Origin: Jaltomata sinuosa
Taxonomy: Eukaryota; Streptophyta; Magnoliopsida; Solanales; Solanaceae
DNA: 64,000 nucleotides
Assembly (NCBI GenBank): GCA_003996215.1
Contig: QJPP01003488.1
Coordinates: forward strand, 186,001 to 250,000
Reading direction: 5' to 3'
Position numbers and translations under genes: made by a program. The notes beneath the pieces are model-generated. The model did no database searches and had not been told where the DNA came from. It worked only from the letters and a program-made list of their open reading frames with translations. Below are positions 1-11,931 of this stretch, in pieces (the stretch's first letter is position 1; each line of letters opens with the position of its first letter).

Positions 1-600
1 GGGTACACATCTACCTTTCTACTATTCAAGGATCTTCGTCACCTAGTTATGGGATCATTCTGCTACTTATGGCCCATAATATCTCAATTCACACTATTTC
101 TTGAGTGACTATACTACCCAAGTGCCTAGAGAATCATACTTTTTAGCTAAGGCAACATTCATGGTACAATTTCAGTAACAGGGTCTGAGAACAGATTCTA
201 CTATAAGCTCACCTTGCATGAGTGAAAGAGGGTACATATTTTGAATCAATAGAATTAACGCACTAGTGGGCTTCTCTCATGCCCTTGTGTAGTCTCTTTA
301 CCTTTTTGATGACTCTATCTGACAACATCTTACTAACAGGAAACTGAACTTTACTATTTCCACCACCTCGAAGATGAGCCATGATTGGAGGAATTGGATC
401 AACACACAAATCTACATAAGTTTCTTAAGGAATAGTTCTACTGCATGAGTTGGAGTATGAAAGAAGGGAAATATTTCCTAAATGCCTTGTAGGATGCTGA
501 TTATAAGTGTGGTGCACAACACACCTATAAGCAAGATTCTACAAGACACGGCTTCACAAACACCCTAGGACACTTGAACTCCATGCTCTGGTACCAAGTT
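1..600 (-). mobile_element. Element A second internal region, 5' leader (partial)
   Basis: On the minus strand this is the PBS and leader that follow the LTR at 601-3256. The PBS-like word is at 585-600 and reads AACTTGGTACCAGAGC on the minus strand, matching the initiator-Met type. About 200 nt further in, a short minus-strand reading frame starts M-A-H-L-R-G-G-G and runs about 39 codons. It resembles the M-P-P-R-R-G start of gag in related elements. Positions 1-600 are repeated at 5350-5950 with scattered changes. No other coding signal was seen. Confidence 0.6.
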
Positions 601-3256
601 TGTCACTCCCCGATCCTACACCCTAGACGTAACATGAGACCTAAAACCACAAGTGGCCCCAAGTTAACAGTTCATGCTGGCATACTTCATGAGCAACTGA
701 ATAGAAACATATAAACTGAAAAAACAATATGTGGAAGTTGCAACATATTCTGAGCTTTTGAAGAGTACTGTAATAAACTGAACTTTATAAACTGAAATAC
801 ATAGTCATTTAAAAACTGATACAACTAACCAACTGACTGTCTATGAAGCCTCTACTTACACTGACTATGGTTAGCCGGGACATAAACCCCAACTATTTTT
901 AATCAATGTATAACAACTGAAATAACCACTATAACTACTAACTGATTAGAATTCTCAGAAAAAGGAGAACTCGTACCCTGGTGGCTGGAAGCTGCGATCT
1001 GTCTGACCATGATCCTTAAAGCTAGCACTAAAACCTAAATCATCAAAAGGATGCCACACAAGAAGTTATGCAATCAGTACTTTGAATGTGCTGAGCATGT
1101 AAGATAATGCACTAACTTTGGAATCATGAGAAAACATGCATACTGAAAGCATGCTGAAAACTGGACTAAGTATAACATCTGAAGTGCATAAGTCAAAACT
1201 GTAAAACATAAGCTCTTTTACTGAAGAGGGTGTAAGTCATGTTTCTGAACTGTAATTGTGAGATCATAATATTTTAAGATAACTAAAACTGTTACTTGGG
1301 AATCCATGGACAGGAAATATGAATTATGTCCGTAAATCATGAAATAGTGCAACTGAGATGAAAATCATGAGTCAAGCCAAAAGTCAAGTTTAAAATAAAT
1401 CTTTAGGGCCGTCCCTTCTATTGAGTATGCTAAAAATACAAAAATCGGAGAACTGATGCAATGACCAAGTAGATAACATGAAACTGAATCATACTGAACT
1501 AAATAACTGACTACAAGGTCATGCACTAACTGAGTATGAACTATGGAAACTACTATTAACTGATATACCTTAAGCTGAGCTAACTATGGGGCCAACCTGT
1601 AACCCTGGCTCGGAGGGTTTTCATACCTTGCCAAGGGTACAAACATTTTCTGGCATGGATCCACTAATCTAATGTCCAAAAAGGACAAGGGTGTTAAGCC
1701 TAATCTGACAGGTGACCCCTTTATAACCTACGGTGGTGCCGTAGTTCTGCGACTTAGGGACTTCTACTAAAGGTCTCAGCCAAACTGACGGGTTACCCTT
1801 TATCCCTTCATACACTTAGAGCTAAGTCTATTCCCATCTAAATATGTATTGAATTATAACTGGATAGCTCAAAATACTAACTATTTAGAGAATGCAATAT
1901 AAATATTAAGACTGAAAGCATTTTATTTTTCTGAAAAGTTGTAGGTTGATAACTGGTTAATTTCATGCTTTAGAAATAAGTGCTAGTGGACTAGGTTGAA
2001 ATCAGAAGAAAAGTTAATTCATGCGAAAATAATGCCATTTCATGCTAAGTCCTTGAAAAGTAAGTTAATTCATGCAGAAGATACTGTAAATCCAAGCTAA
2101 GCCTATTTTATCTGAATTCTAAGGATTTTAAAAAAATATCCGTAAAACTTCATGCAATATCTCTTAAACATGTACGGGAACATATTAAATTATAAGGAGT
2201 TCAATTCTGTAAAACAAGCATAGTTGGGTATGAACCCTAGAATCATAGATTTGTAGAAATCATGACTAAAATTTGAAACTTTAGTCATGAGGGTTAAAGG
2301 AAACCCTAATTGAAATCCCACATACCTGGTGGATGATAATCCCTGAATAGAAATCTGAAATTGAAGCTTGGAGGAGAAGCCATAGGTCTGAACTTTGGAG
2401 AAGAACGCTTTTTTCATCTTTGAAACAGACTTGAGAAACAGAATAAGGAAAACTGATAGATTGTAGTTGTTTTACTTAATTAAATAATCCTCCAACTATT
2501 TATAGTCAGAGATAAAATAAGAAGGATTGGTTTGAAATACCCTTGGGAAACTAAATTAAAAACTGCTGAAATTCTCAAAATATCAAACCATGAATTGGTT
2601 GACGGACCCTGGTTCTGAACGATGGGCCGTTGACTGAGTCGTGATTCTATCCTTGAGTTTTGGGGGTATTCTGAAGGTGATTCTATGAGTTACAGGACAA
2701 ACTATCATTCTAAACGACGACCCATGAAGTTACTCATGGAAACCTAGAAGAAAGGCTGAAAATTGACAAACAATGGGTCATACTATGGACCGTGGTTTTG
2801 GTTAACAGATCGTGGACCAATCAGTGATTTTTATGGTTAAAATTTTATGTCTCAGGTCTGTTTTCACGAGTCACAGTACGGACTATGGTTCTGTTCCACG
2901 TGTCATCATCCCATCCATGGTCACTGATAGTGCTACAGTAAAATACACATAACCTTTTACTCTTGACTTGGATTAATATGCGGTTGGTAGCATTGGAAAG
3001 AAGACTCAAAGGCCTTTAATTTGGTGTGTACTAGGACACCTAAATATTCATATTTTAGTATCTATGTTCATTTGAATTTGACCCTAGTTTATTCTTAGAT
3101 AAAAACTTCTTTGGTTGGGGTGCTTTCAACTTAACTTACTGATAGGAGTTTCTTATGAACATGATTCGCATCCAAAGCACTCAAAACACTATAAAAATGA
3201 TCATTACTCTTATGGAAATGGTTTGGGTCTTAGTATAGAATTTTTGGGGTGTTACA
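601..3256 (-). repeat. LTR of element A (copy 1)
   Basis: The minus-strand LTR begins TGTAACACCCC at 3256 and ends AGTGACA at 601, next to the PBS. It is about 2656 bp. A purine-rich tract (CCAAGGGAAGATAT on the minus strand) abuts its start at 3257-3270. Inside are a cluster of reiterated ACGGACC/GTGGTTC-like words (about 2600-2930), a splice-donor-like CAGGTATG (minus, 2321-2328), a hairpin at 2290-2307 and a second hairpin at 1728-1744. Small open frames inside it look fortuitous. Confidence 0.8.
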
Positions 3257-5950
3257 ATATCTTCCCTTGGGATCATTCGTCCTTGAATGAAGACTAACTA
3301 GGCTGAGGTTGTGGGGAAAAGGTTGCAATCCCTCCAACTGAGTTCTAAAAGCTGTAGTACTGACATGGTAGCTGATTTCTGATTAAAATATTAACTGATC
3401 TAGGTTTTTAAGGTATGTATGCATACTAAGAGCATAAAAACACTGATACGACATAAAAATGAATGTCCAACATGATAACTGGTCTGGAGTGAGAGTAGGA
3501 ACTTAGCTGAAACTCATAAAGAATGAACGCATTTTTAGAAATCGTAGTTGGTTGAAAGGAACATAAAACTGAGAAGAATAACTGTACGAGAAAACTATTC
3601 TCTTCTAGACTGAACTTACTAGCATGGACTGAACTGAACGTAGGATCTTCTGGCCTTGGAAATGATTACCGGCAGGTCTAAACTGATCTGATATGAGTAG
3701 TCTACTATCTTGCTAGATGAAGCTACTAGACATAAGGTATGAGCACCTTGGGGAAGGAGTAATAATAAGACTACTAGATTTTAAGCCTAGGAACACCCTT
3801 TTTAACTACACTAATTTCTCTGAATACTATATTTTCCATTTGGAACTAAAAATTCTCACATGTGCATTTATAGATGTTGAGGTCTGAGCCTAACTATCCT
3901 CTTTTTCCATGTTCAAGCCTATGTCAACTAAATCTCTTACATTTAGAGTTATCCCCTAAGAATGATATTCCTTCTTATCACGAAAATCAACTAACCTTGA
4001 ACTCAAATCAATGGGTCACTAGTTGAACAAAGCAAAGGCCCACCTGTATTTCATCATGACATTCAAGCCTACTAATGTGATCATCTTATGGCTTCTTTGT
4101 AGGTTACACTACCTGAGCCTTATCTCCTTTTCCCTAGCATATCTAAAAACTGTAACTGCAAGCACCAAAAAGAGGAAAATCTAGTACTTCCCATATAGTA
4201 TACTACTTAGCTTCCTCCACTAACTGTTGTGAAAACATAACATAAGATCATCGAAGGAATGTAGTGGGATCATGAGCATCACAAATTGAGGAATATTGAT
4301 CGGTCTTGGCTTACACCTAGCGTGATATATCCACTCAAGGTGAGGTTTGAGAAGTCAAGTACAAAGGCATGAGTGTCTCACATCTCGGACATATATAGCA
4401 TGGTTAGAGTAAGGAAAATCATACGCACAAACTATTCAAGAAATCTGGTCTAAGCATATACATGACGTAACATGATTTCATTAGCCATTAACATATATGT
4501 TAAGGAATGAACTGAGTATATTGAACTGAGCACACGGTGAGACATGAGTTTACATATCTAATGAGTCTCATGGCTTAAAGTTAGGATTCATAGAATCATA
4601 GAGTAAGACTAGAATCTCTATCTGGAGCAATTTCTTTTTGTTCTAAGAGCTGAGCATGAACGTTAATCCGTGTGGAGTGCATGAACTTAACTATGAGTAT
4701 GATACTAATATGTCTGAGTATAGTGTCTTCTTTACTGAAGTGCTATGAAATTTGTTGGAATAAGAATGGACTGATATTCCAACATAGTTGTTTCTAAATT
4801 TCTATACTAGTTGAGTCACAAGACTCGACTTGGTTCTTCATTCTACCATATCCCCCTTAGCTCAAATGTCACCCCTTTAAGTTTATGGATCTCTCTCCTA
4901 TCTAGGCTATAATCAATTAATTCTTATAAGGTCAGGGTATCATTATAGTCCTTGATGCTAAACTTTTATTAATGGGCTATAACTGAAGATATTAAACCCT
5001 TGCTAGGCCTTCTGTTAAGGAATCTCTTTGCTTCTCTTTACCTTAAGGCTATCACTAGAGGACTCATACTCTTATTGGCATATATAACCACTTTTTCTAA
5101 CACTTAACAATCTGGCCTTCACTTCTTCATCTACTAACATCACATCTCTAAGTTTAAATCCACCCAAATCAACTGAATAAAAAAAACTAAGGGACTTCAA
5201 TATTGTCTATCTATAATATCTTGAATTTGTCTTTAAGAACACCATCTAATATACACCTAGCCTTCTCCGTAAATAACAACCCAAGAATTCTAAATCAGTC
5301 ATACATATAACCATGGAATCTTTGAATATAATGCAACAACATACTACTTTGGGTACACATCTACCTTTCTACCATTCAAGGATCTTCTTCACCTAGTTCT
5401 AGGATCATTCTGCTACTTATGGCTTATAATAGCTTAATTTACACTATCTCTTCAGTGACTATACTACCCAAGTGCTTAGAGAACCATACTTTTCAGCTAA
5501 GGCACCATTCGTGGTACAATTTTAGGAATAGGGTTTGAGAACACATTCTATAATAAGCTCACCTTGAACGAGTAAAAGAGGGAACACGCTGTCGAATCAA
5601 TATAATTAACGCACTAGTGGGCTCCTCTCAAACCCTTGTGGAGTCTCTTAACCCTTTTAATGACTCTATCTGAGAGCATCTTACTGACAGGAATTAAACT
5701 TTACTGTTTCCACCACCTCAAAGATGAGGCATGATTTGAGGAATTGGATCAACGCACAAATCTACATAAATTTCTTAAGGAACAGTTCTACTGCACGAGT
5801 TGAAGTATAAACCAAGGAAAATATTTCCTAGATGCCCTATAGCCTCCTGATTATAAGGGTGGTGCACAACACACCTATAAGCAACACTCTACAAGATATG
5901 GCTTCACAGACACCCTAGGACACTTGAAATCTGTACTCTAATACAAAGTT
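3257..5950 (-). mobile_element. Element A internal region, no recognisable domains
   Basis: This 2.7-kb stretch lies between the two LTRs of element A. I read the minus strand and saw no gag zinc knuckle, protease DSG-type motif, reverse transcriptase FIDD or integrase motif. It is too short for a complete gypsy gag-pol, which needs about 5 kb. The part nearest the PBS (5350-5950) is repeated at 1-600. It could be a non-autonomous large retrotransposon derivative or an internally deleted, heavily decayed element. Confidence 0.55.
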
Positions 5951-8344
5951 TTTCAAGCCCCGAGCCTACACTCTGGACGTAACACGGGACCTGGAACCAC
6001 AAGTGACCCCAACTTAACCCTTCATGCTGGCATACTTCATGAGCAACTGAATAGAAACATATAAACTAAAAAAAACATTATGCGAAAGTTGAAACATATG
6101 ATGAGCTCTTGAAGAGTACTGTAATAAACTAAACTTTATAAACTGAAATACATAGTCATTTGAAAACTAATACAACTAACTAACTAACTGTCTATAAAGC
6201 CTCTACTAACACTGACTATGGTTAGCCGGGACAAGACCCCCAACTATCTTTAATCAATGTATAATAACTGAAATAACCAATATAACTACTAACTGACTGG
6301 AGTTCTCAAAAAAAGAGAACTCGTACCCTGCTGGCTGAAAGCTGCGATCTGTCTGACCATGATCCTGGAAGCTAGCACTAAAACCTAAATCATCAAAAAC
6401 ATATAGCACAAGTCATGTTTGTAAATATGAAATAGTGCAACTGAGATGAAAATCATGAGTCAAGCCAAAAGTCATGTTTAAAATAAATCTTTAGGGTAGT
6501 CCCTTCTACTAATCATGCTAAAAATACTAAAATAGGTGAAATGATTCAATGACCAACTAGATAACATGAAACTGAATTATACTGAACTGAATAACTGACT
6601 ACAAGGTCATGCACTAACTTAGTATGAACTGTGGAAACTACTATTAACCGACATACCCTAAGCTGAGCTATTTATGGGGCCAACTTATAACCCTTGCTGG
6701 GAGGGTGTTCATATATTCCCAAGGGTACAAACATTTTCTAGCATGGATCCACTAATCTTCTATCCAAAAGGACTAGGGTGTCAAGCCTAATCTAACGGGT
6801 GATGCCTTTATAGCCTACGATGGTGCCATAATTCTAGGACTTAGGGACTTCTACTAAAGGTCTAGCCTAAACTGACAGGTGAGCCTTCATCCCTTCATCC
6901 ACTCAGTGCTACATCTACTCCCAACTGAATATGTAATGAATAGATAACTGGATAGCTCAAAATACTTAATGTTCGGAGAATGCAATATAGTATTAAAACT
7001 GAAAGCATTCTATTTTTTTGAAAAAGTTGTAGGCTGATAAGTGATTAATTTCATGCTTTAAAACTGAGTGCTAGTGGACTAGGCTGAATTCTGAAGAAAA
7101 GTTAATTCATGTGAAAATAATACCATTTAATTCTAAGTCTTTGAAAAGTAAGTTAATTCATGCAGAAGATACTGTAAATCCAAGCTAAGCCTGTTTTTTC
7201 TGAATTCTAAGGATTTTAAGAAAATATCCGTAAAATTTCATGCAATATCTCTTAAAACATGTACGGGAAAATTTTAAAACATAAGGAGTTCAATTTTGTA
7301 AAACATGCATAGTTAGGTATGAACCCTAGAATCATAGCTTTGTATAAATCATAACTAAAATCTGAAACTTTAGGCATGAGGGTGAAAGGAAACCCTCATT
7401 GAAATACCACATATCTGGTGGATGATAATCCCTGAAGAGAAACTTAAATTAAAGCTTGGAGGAGAAGCCCTAAGTCTAAAATTTGAAGAAGAACGCTCTT
7501 TTCTTCTTTGAAATAGACTTGAGAAAAAGAATGAGGATACCTGATAGATTGGAGGTATTTTACAAAATCAAAATAAGCCTCCAACTATTTATAGTCGGAG
7601 CTAAAAGAAGAAAGAATGGTCTGAAATACCCCTGGGAAACTAAATTAAAAACTGTTGAAATTCTCAAAATATCAAACCACGAATTGGTCGAAAGACCGTG
7701 GTACTGAACGACGGATCATCAACTGGGTCGTGGTTTTATCCTTGAGTTTTGGGGGTTCTCTGAAGGTGATTCCATGAGTTATAGGATGGATTATAATTCA
7801 AAATGATGACCCGTGATTTCACTCGTGGAAACATTAAATAAAGGCTAAAAATTGATAAACCACGGGTCATACTACGGATCGTGGTTTAGGTTGACGGATC
7901 ATGGACCAATCAGTGGTTTTGATGGTGAAAATTTTAAGTCTCAGTTCTGATTTCACGATTCACAGTATGGACCATGGTTCTGTTCCACGGGTCGTCATCC
8001 CGTCCGTGGTCACTTATAGTGTTGTAGTAAAATACACATAACTTTTTACTCCCGACTTAGATGAATGAGCGGTCAATAGCTTTGGAAAGAAGACTCAAAG
8101 GCCTTTAATTTGGTAGGTACTAGGACACCTAGATCTTCACATTCTAGGAGGTATTTTCGTTTGAATTTGACCCTAGTTTATTCTTACATGAAAACTTCTT
8201 TGGTTGGTGCGTTCAACTTAACTTGTTGATAGGAGTTTCTTATTAATGTGATTTGTGTCCAAAGCACTCACCACACTAGAAAAAAGATAATTACTCTTAT
8301 GAAAATGGTTTGGGTCTTACCTTAGAATTTTTGGGGTGTTCCAG
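5951..8344 (-). repeat. LTR of element A (copy 2, 5' LTR)
   Basis: It aligns with the LTR at 601-3256 over its length but lacks roughly 270 bp near 6400, where copy 1 has extra sequence at about 1040-1320. Its ends are decayed: TGTTCCA in plus orientation at 8338-8344 in place of TGTTACA, and TTTCAAG at 5951 in place of TGTCACT. The hairpin beside the donor-like site is better preserved here, with an 8-bp perfect stem (7376-7383 with 7392-7399). Confidence 0.75.
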
Positions 8345-9199
8345 GTGACTGGCCCTTTTATTCAAGTCAAAAATAGTGTCCTTAAATGGTGGGGTGCTGA
8401 GTGTACACCAAAGCATAAACCTCTGTTCAAGGCTGTGCCAATGTTCATTCTATGGTAGATTTGGAAAGGAATAAATGTGATAAGACATGGTGGGAACATG
8501 TCCCAACTGAGCATAAGAATAGAGATTAACATGAATCTAGTCATGTTGGCTAGATATACTTACCCTTGGCTAACTAATATTCCAGCTTATTAGCCCGAGT
8601 TGGTGAAATTTCTAGAAGACTATGTTCCTAGGATTGGCAGACACATAATATATTGGAAAATGCCCACCATGGGATTCTTCAAATGCAACTCTGATGGTGC
8701 ATCTAAAGGAAACCCAGGTCCTAGCTCAAGAGCATATTGTATAAGAAATAATTCTTGTTCACTAATCCATGTTGAGGTGAGAAGACTCGGAAAAATCACT
8801 AACATAGTACCTAAAGTTTCTGCACTGAAGATGGGACTAAAATACTTTAAACATATGTATATGCCTGTGATCCTAGAAACTGACTCATTGGTTCTAAAGA
8901 AGATATTTGATGGGCACTGGGAAATGCCTTAAAACCTAGCAGTGGTGATTAAGAAAATCAAGGACATGATGAAGGAAGTGGAAGCAAGGGTGGAACATGT
9001 GTACAGAGAAGGAAACAAGCTGGCAGATTTTATTGCTAACCAAATATTCTTTTTTGTAGGAATAGATACTATTTCATACTCATCAATACATGAACTACCA
9101 AGGGAGGAAATTACAATCCTACATATGGACAAACAACAAGTACCAAACCTTCGAATAAAACAATTCTATAATGGAACTTTTGATAACAAGGGGAGGTGA
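8345..9199 (+). pseudogene. LINE-derived RNase H-like domain pseudogene
   Basis: One reading frame, broken by in-frame stops (after W at about 8455, before P at about 8591 and at 8930-8932), runs through the whole segment. The first part (W-W-G-A-E-C, F-I-L-W, I-W-K-G) resembles the zinc-binding region at the end of plant LINE reverse transcriptases. The second part is an RNase H fold of the plant RVT_3 type, with C-N-S-D-G-A-S-K-G-N-P-G near 8685, E-T-D-S near 8877 and Y-R-E-G-N-K-L-A-D-F near 9005. Three of the four catalytic acids are visible. The Glu expected in the helix after the first motif is not there (S-A-L-K-M-G-L). It is a dead fragment. Its 5' part is cut where element A abuts it. 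Confidence 0.7.
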
Positions 9200-9545
9200 T
9201 TCAGAGACATTTACAGACAAAATCAAAAAACACCATACAGACAGTAACCAAGAAGACAAGAAACCATAGAGATAGATAAATTAATTCATCAGCATGCTGC
9301 TAAAGGTACCTTACGTTAGTTGCTCACTTGACATGATTGGCGATGACCCCTTATCTTCTCTTGTTAGGAAGTAGTATTAGCTCCTTGATGAGCTCAACCT
9401 ATCAAGGGGAGGATAATTAGGTGACATAAGGAATAAAAATGGGAGAGAAGAAGGATAAAGATTGAAGGGTACTTATCTTGGTCTAAAGGCTCAGTAGTAT
9501 GAAGGGTACTTCTCATAAGGATAAAGATGGGAGAGAAGTGGTGTT
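9200..9545 (+). mobile_element. LINE 3' untranslated region, left half
   Basis: Non-coding sequence follows the RNase H pseudogene and includes two similar GGATAAAGATGGGAGAGAAG-like words. It is interrupted by element E2 at the GAAGA target site and resumes at 18868. I see no gene in it. Confidence 0.55.
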
Positions 9546-9550
9546 GAAGA
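9546..9550. repeat. Target site duplication of E2, left (GAAGA)
   Basis: The five bases directly before the LTR start at 9551 are GAAGA. They are repeated exactly after the 3' LTR at 18863-18867. Confidence 0.9.
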
Positions 9551-11720
9551 TGTTACACCCTGGAAATCGATCCATATTTTAAACTTAGAACTTGCAGACA
9601 CTTTTGAAAATTTAGGGATCATGAGTCAAGTCCATGAGCCGTCGGTGGTTCCACGAGTTGTGGAAGGGACTTGTGATTCCACTCGTGCAGACCATCCTCA
9701 TGCCTGAGAACCACGATTTACATTCATGGTTCATGGAAGTTTCCATGGATCGTGGAACCAACCAGTGGAAATTAGACAGAGAGGGGCCAAGTTCCCCAGT
9801 AACCACGAGTCTATTCCACGACTCGTAGAAGTTTCTACGGGTAGTTCTGTTGACTCGTTGAACTGGACCTGAGACCAGCCAAGTTCCCCAGAACCACGGT
9901 TGGGTTCTATTACTCGTGGGAGTTTCCACAAGCCGTCCTGTTGAGCCGTAGAATATCTTCAACAACCTATAATTTTGGCTCAGGCCACAAACTCATTCCA
10001 CGAGCCGTGATTAATTCTACGGTCCGTGGAAGGGACTCGTGGAACCTGAAGCCGGGTTTTAAAGACAGTTTTCTTAATTAATTCCCAGGGGTATTTTAGT
10101 CATTACCTACCCTTTTAACTCCTAAGTGAGATTTTTTTGACTATTTCAAGTAGGGTTTTCACCCTTATTATCCTAAGTTTCTTCTATATCCTTCATTCAT
10201 CTCCCAAAAGGGGAAAATTCTTCTCCAAAGATTCAAGTCTCAAGCTCCAAGTTCAAGCCTCCTAAGTCTTTCCAATTCAAGTGGGTTATCTTCAACCAAG
10301 GTATGTGGGTAATCAACAATGAGTTCCTTTCACCCTTGTGCCCCAAACCTCTAATTCAAATTTTGATTTCATGATCTTCAAATTAGGGTTCTTATCCAAT
10401 TATTATGGGGTTTTCCTAAATATGACCTTCTCATGATTTGATTATGAAATTGCTATTAAAATTGCATGATTTCACATGGGTTTTTGCATGTTAACTCTTA
10501 TTTCATGAATTGAAGTTTAACCATGGAAATCTCTACATGCATAAAGTTGAATTGAGTAAATTGGGTTTTGATAAGCATGTTCCTTATGGATTTTCAAGCA
10601 TGTGCATGCCTAGTTCCTATGATTCTATGAAAGTATATGTTTTATGAAAATTGAACTAAATCCATGCAAATTTTACAAGTCATGAAGTATGCAAGTCTTC
10701 CCATGTTATGAAGTATGATGCAAGATAAGACACCCGATGTTTCATCAATGCTCATGAATCGATTTCAAAACCCTAATTCATGAGTAGTATGACGATCCGG
10801 GATATGAAAATATTATGAAAAAGTATGAACAAGTTTGGCATTTGATATGTCATATGTATGTGAGCTCATGTTATGTATATATATATTTTGGGAGTAGTAT
10901 TTAGCATCGATTTGGACCAGGTGAGAGTACCCTTAGTCCCAGAACTACGTGCCACCATACGTTTCCCTTTTGAGGCTTATGATGACAGGATATTGGTATG
11001 AAATCGTTCTAACCTTGGCTGGTTAGGATAACTCTTTCAGTATGGGTGCAAGACACTGAACTCCATATAGCTCAGCATGGTTTAATGTCAGTTAAGAGAA
11101 ACTCCCACATGTTTATTTTCAAGCTATGAAGTTATGTAAATCTATATTATGAAACTTAAGCTTTATTTCATGTTGTATGTTTAATACCTTGATATTTATT
11201 TATGGTCCTTCTTTAAGTAACAAGTCCATTCTTAAGCATGTTTTAAACAATTTTTATCATGATTCATGCATAGCTCACATACTCGGTACATCCTATAGTA
11301 TTGACGCATATCTTGCGCTGCATCCTTTGATGATGCAGATTCAGGTGTTCCTTTCGAAACACATGGCTGGAGCTTCCAGGACACTTTTCTGTCCGCTATT
11401 GGTGAGTCCTTTAGTTCAAGGACTAGATATGTTTTAGTTATGTTGATTTATTATTTCCGTACTTCGAGTTAGCTAGGGCCTTATCCTAGCAACTCCTTAT
11501 GTCATGTAGAGGCTTTTCAGACATAGACAGTGTTCGAGTCTCTTTCCGGATCTTATATTTCCATTTGACTTGATTACCTATGTATGTGATTCCAGATTTA
11601 TCTATTATGCTTCTACTTATATTTGTTATTCTTGAGTATGTTATTACCCAAGGGTTAGCTTGGGGCACTTGTGGTCTCAAGTCCCGTGTTACGTCCAGGG
11701 AGTAACCTCGGCGCATGAAA
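9551..11720 (+). repeat. 5' LTR of E2
   Basis: It starts TGTTACACCC and ends TGAAA (decayed from TGACA), 2170 bp. It matches the 3' LTR at 16723-18862 throughout with many scattered substitutions, so the insertion is old. The first 500 bp carry a dense cluster of CCACGAGTCGTGG-like palindromic words (about 9625-10045). A donor-like AAGGTATGTGGG is at 10298-10309, with a hairpin-like word at 10319-10337. Confidence 0.9.
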
Positions 11721-11736
11721 AACTTGGTATCAGATC
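11721..11736 (+). promoter_or_regulatory. Primer binding site of E2 (initiator Met tRNA type)
   Basis: AACTTGGTATCAGATC directly follows the LTR. The core TGGTATCAGA matches the plant initiator-Met tRNA 3' end complement; the usual GAGC is altered to GATC. Confidence 0.8.
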
Positions 11737-11919
11737 CTCAGGTTCAAGAGTCCTAGAGTGTCTGAAAGTCGCATCGAGTAAAGTCCTTTTCATGTGTGTG
11801 AAGCGTGCCCCACATATGAGAGGGAAGCTATGAGATGTCTTAGAAAACTTCATTTCTTTCATGATCATATCGTGTGATAGAGCTTAACTCTTATGTACCT
11901 CTAATCCTCATCTGGTACA

Positions 11920-11931
11920 TTTCAGATTATG
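11920..11931 (+). promoter_or_regulatory. Splice-acceptor-like TTTCAG three bases before the E2 gag start
   Basis: TTTCAG ends at 11925 and the gag ATG is at 11929-11931. Upstream words such as CTAAT and CTCAT could serve as branch points. Paired with the donor-like site at 10301 it would define a leader intron that removes the PBS. This is an inference from sequence only. Confidence 0.35.

Larger units (their letters stand above)
1..8344 (-). mobile_element. Element A: Ty3/gypsy-type LTR element, LTR-internal-LTR-internal array
   Basis: Two long LTR copies (601-3256 and 5951-8344) lie in the same minus-strand orientation, separated by a 2.7-kb internal region. The lower LTR is followed by the start of a second internal region that continues past the window edge. 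Each LTR has a PBS-like sequence on its low-coordinate side. The lower LTR has a purine-rich tract on its high-coordinate side. Positions 1-600 match 5350-5950, so the repeat period is about 5.35 kb. LTR end sequences (TGTAACACCCC and AGTGACA on the minus strand) and the shared block near the CAGAACTAC word tie it to the gypsy families further right. No gag, protease or polymerase domain could be read in the internal part, so it may be non-autonomous. Confidence 0.75.

Noticed and set aside
9612..9965. Overlapping frames on both strands with G-T-W and W-K-L-P repeats
   Set aside because: They arise from the reiterated CCACGAGTCGTGG words in the E2 LTR.
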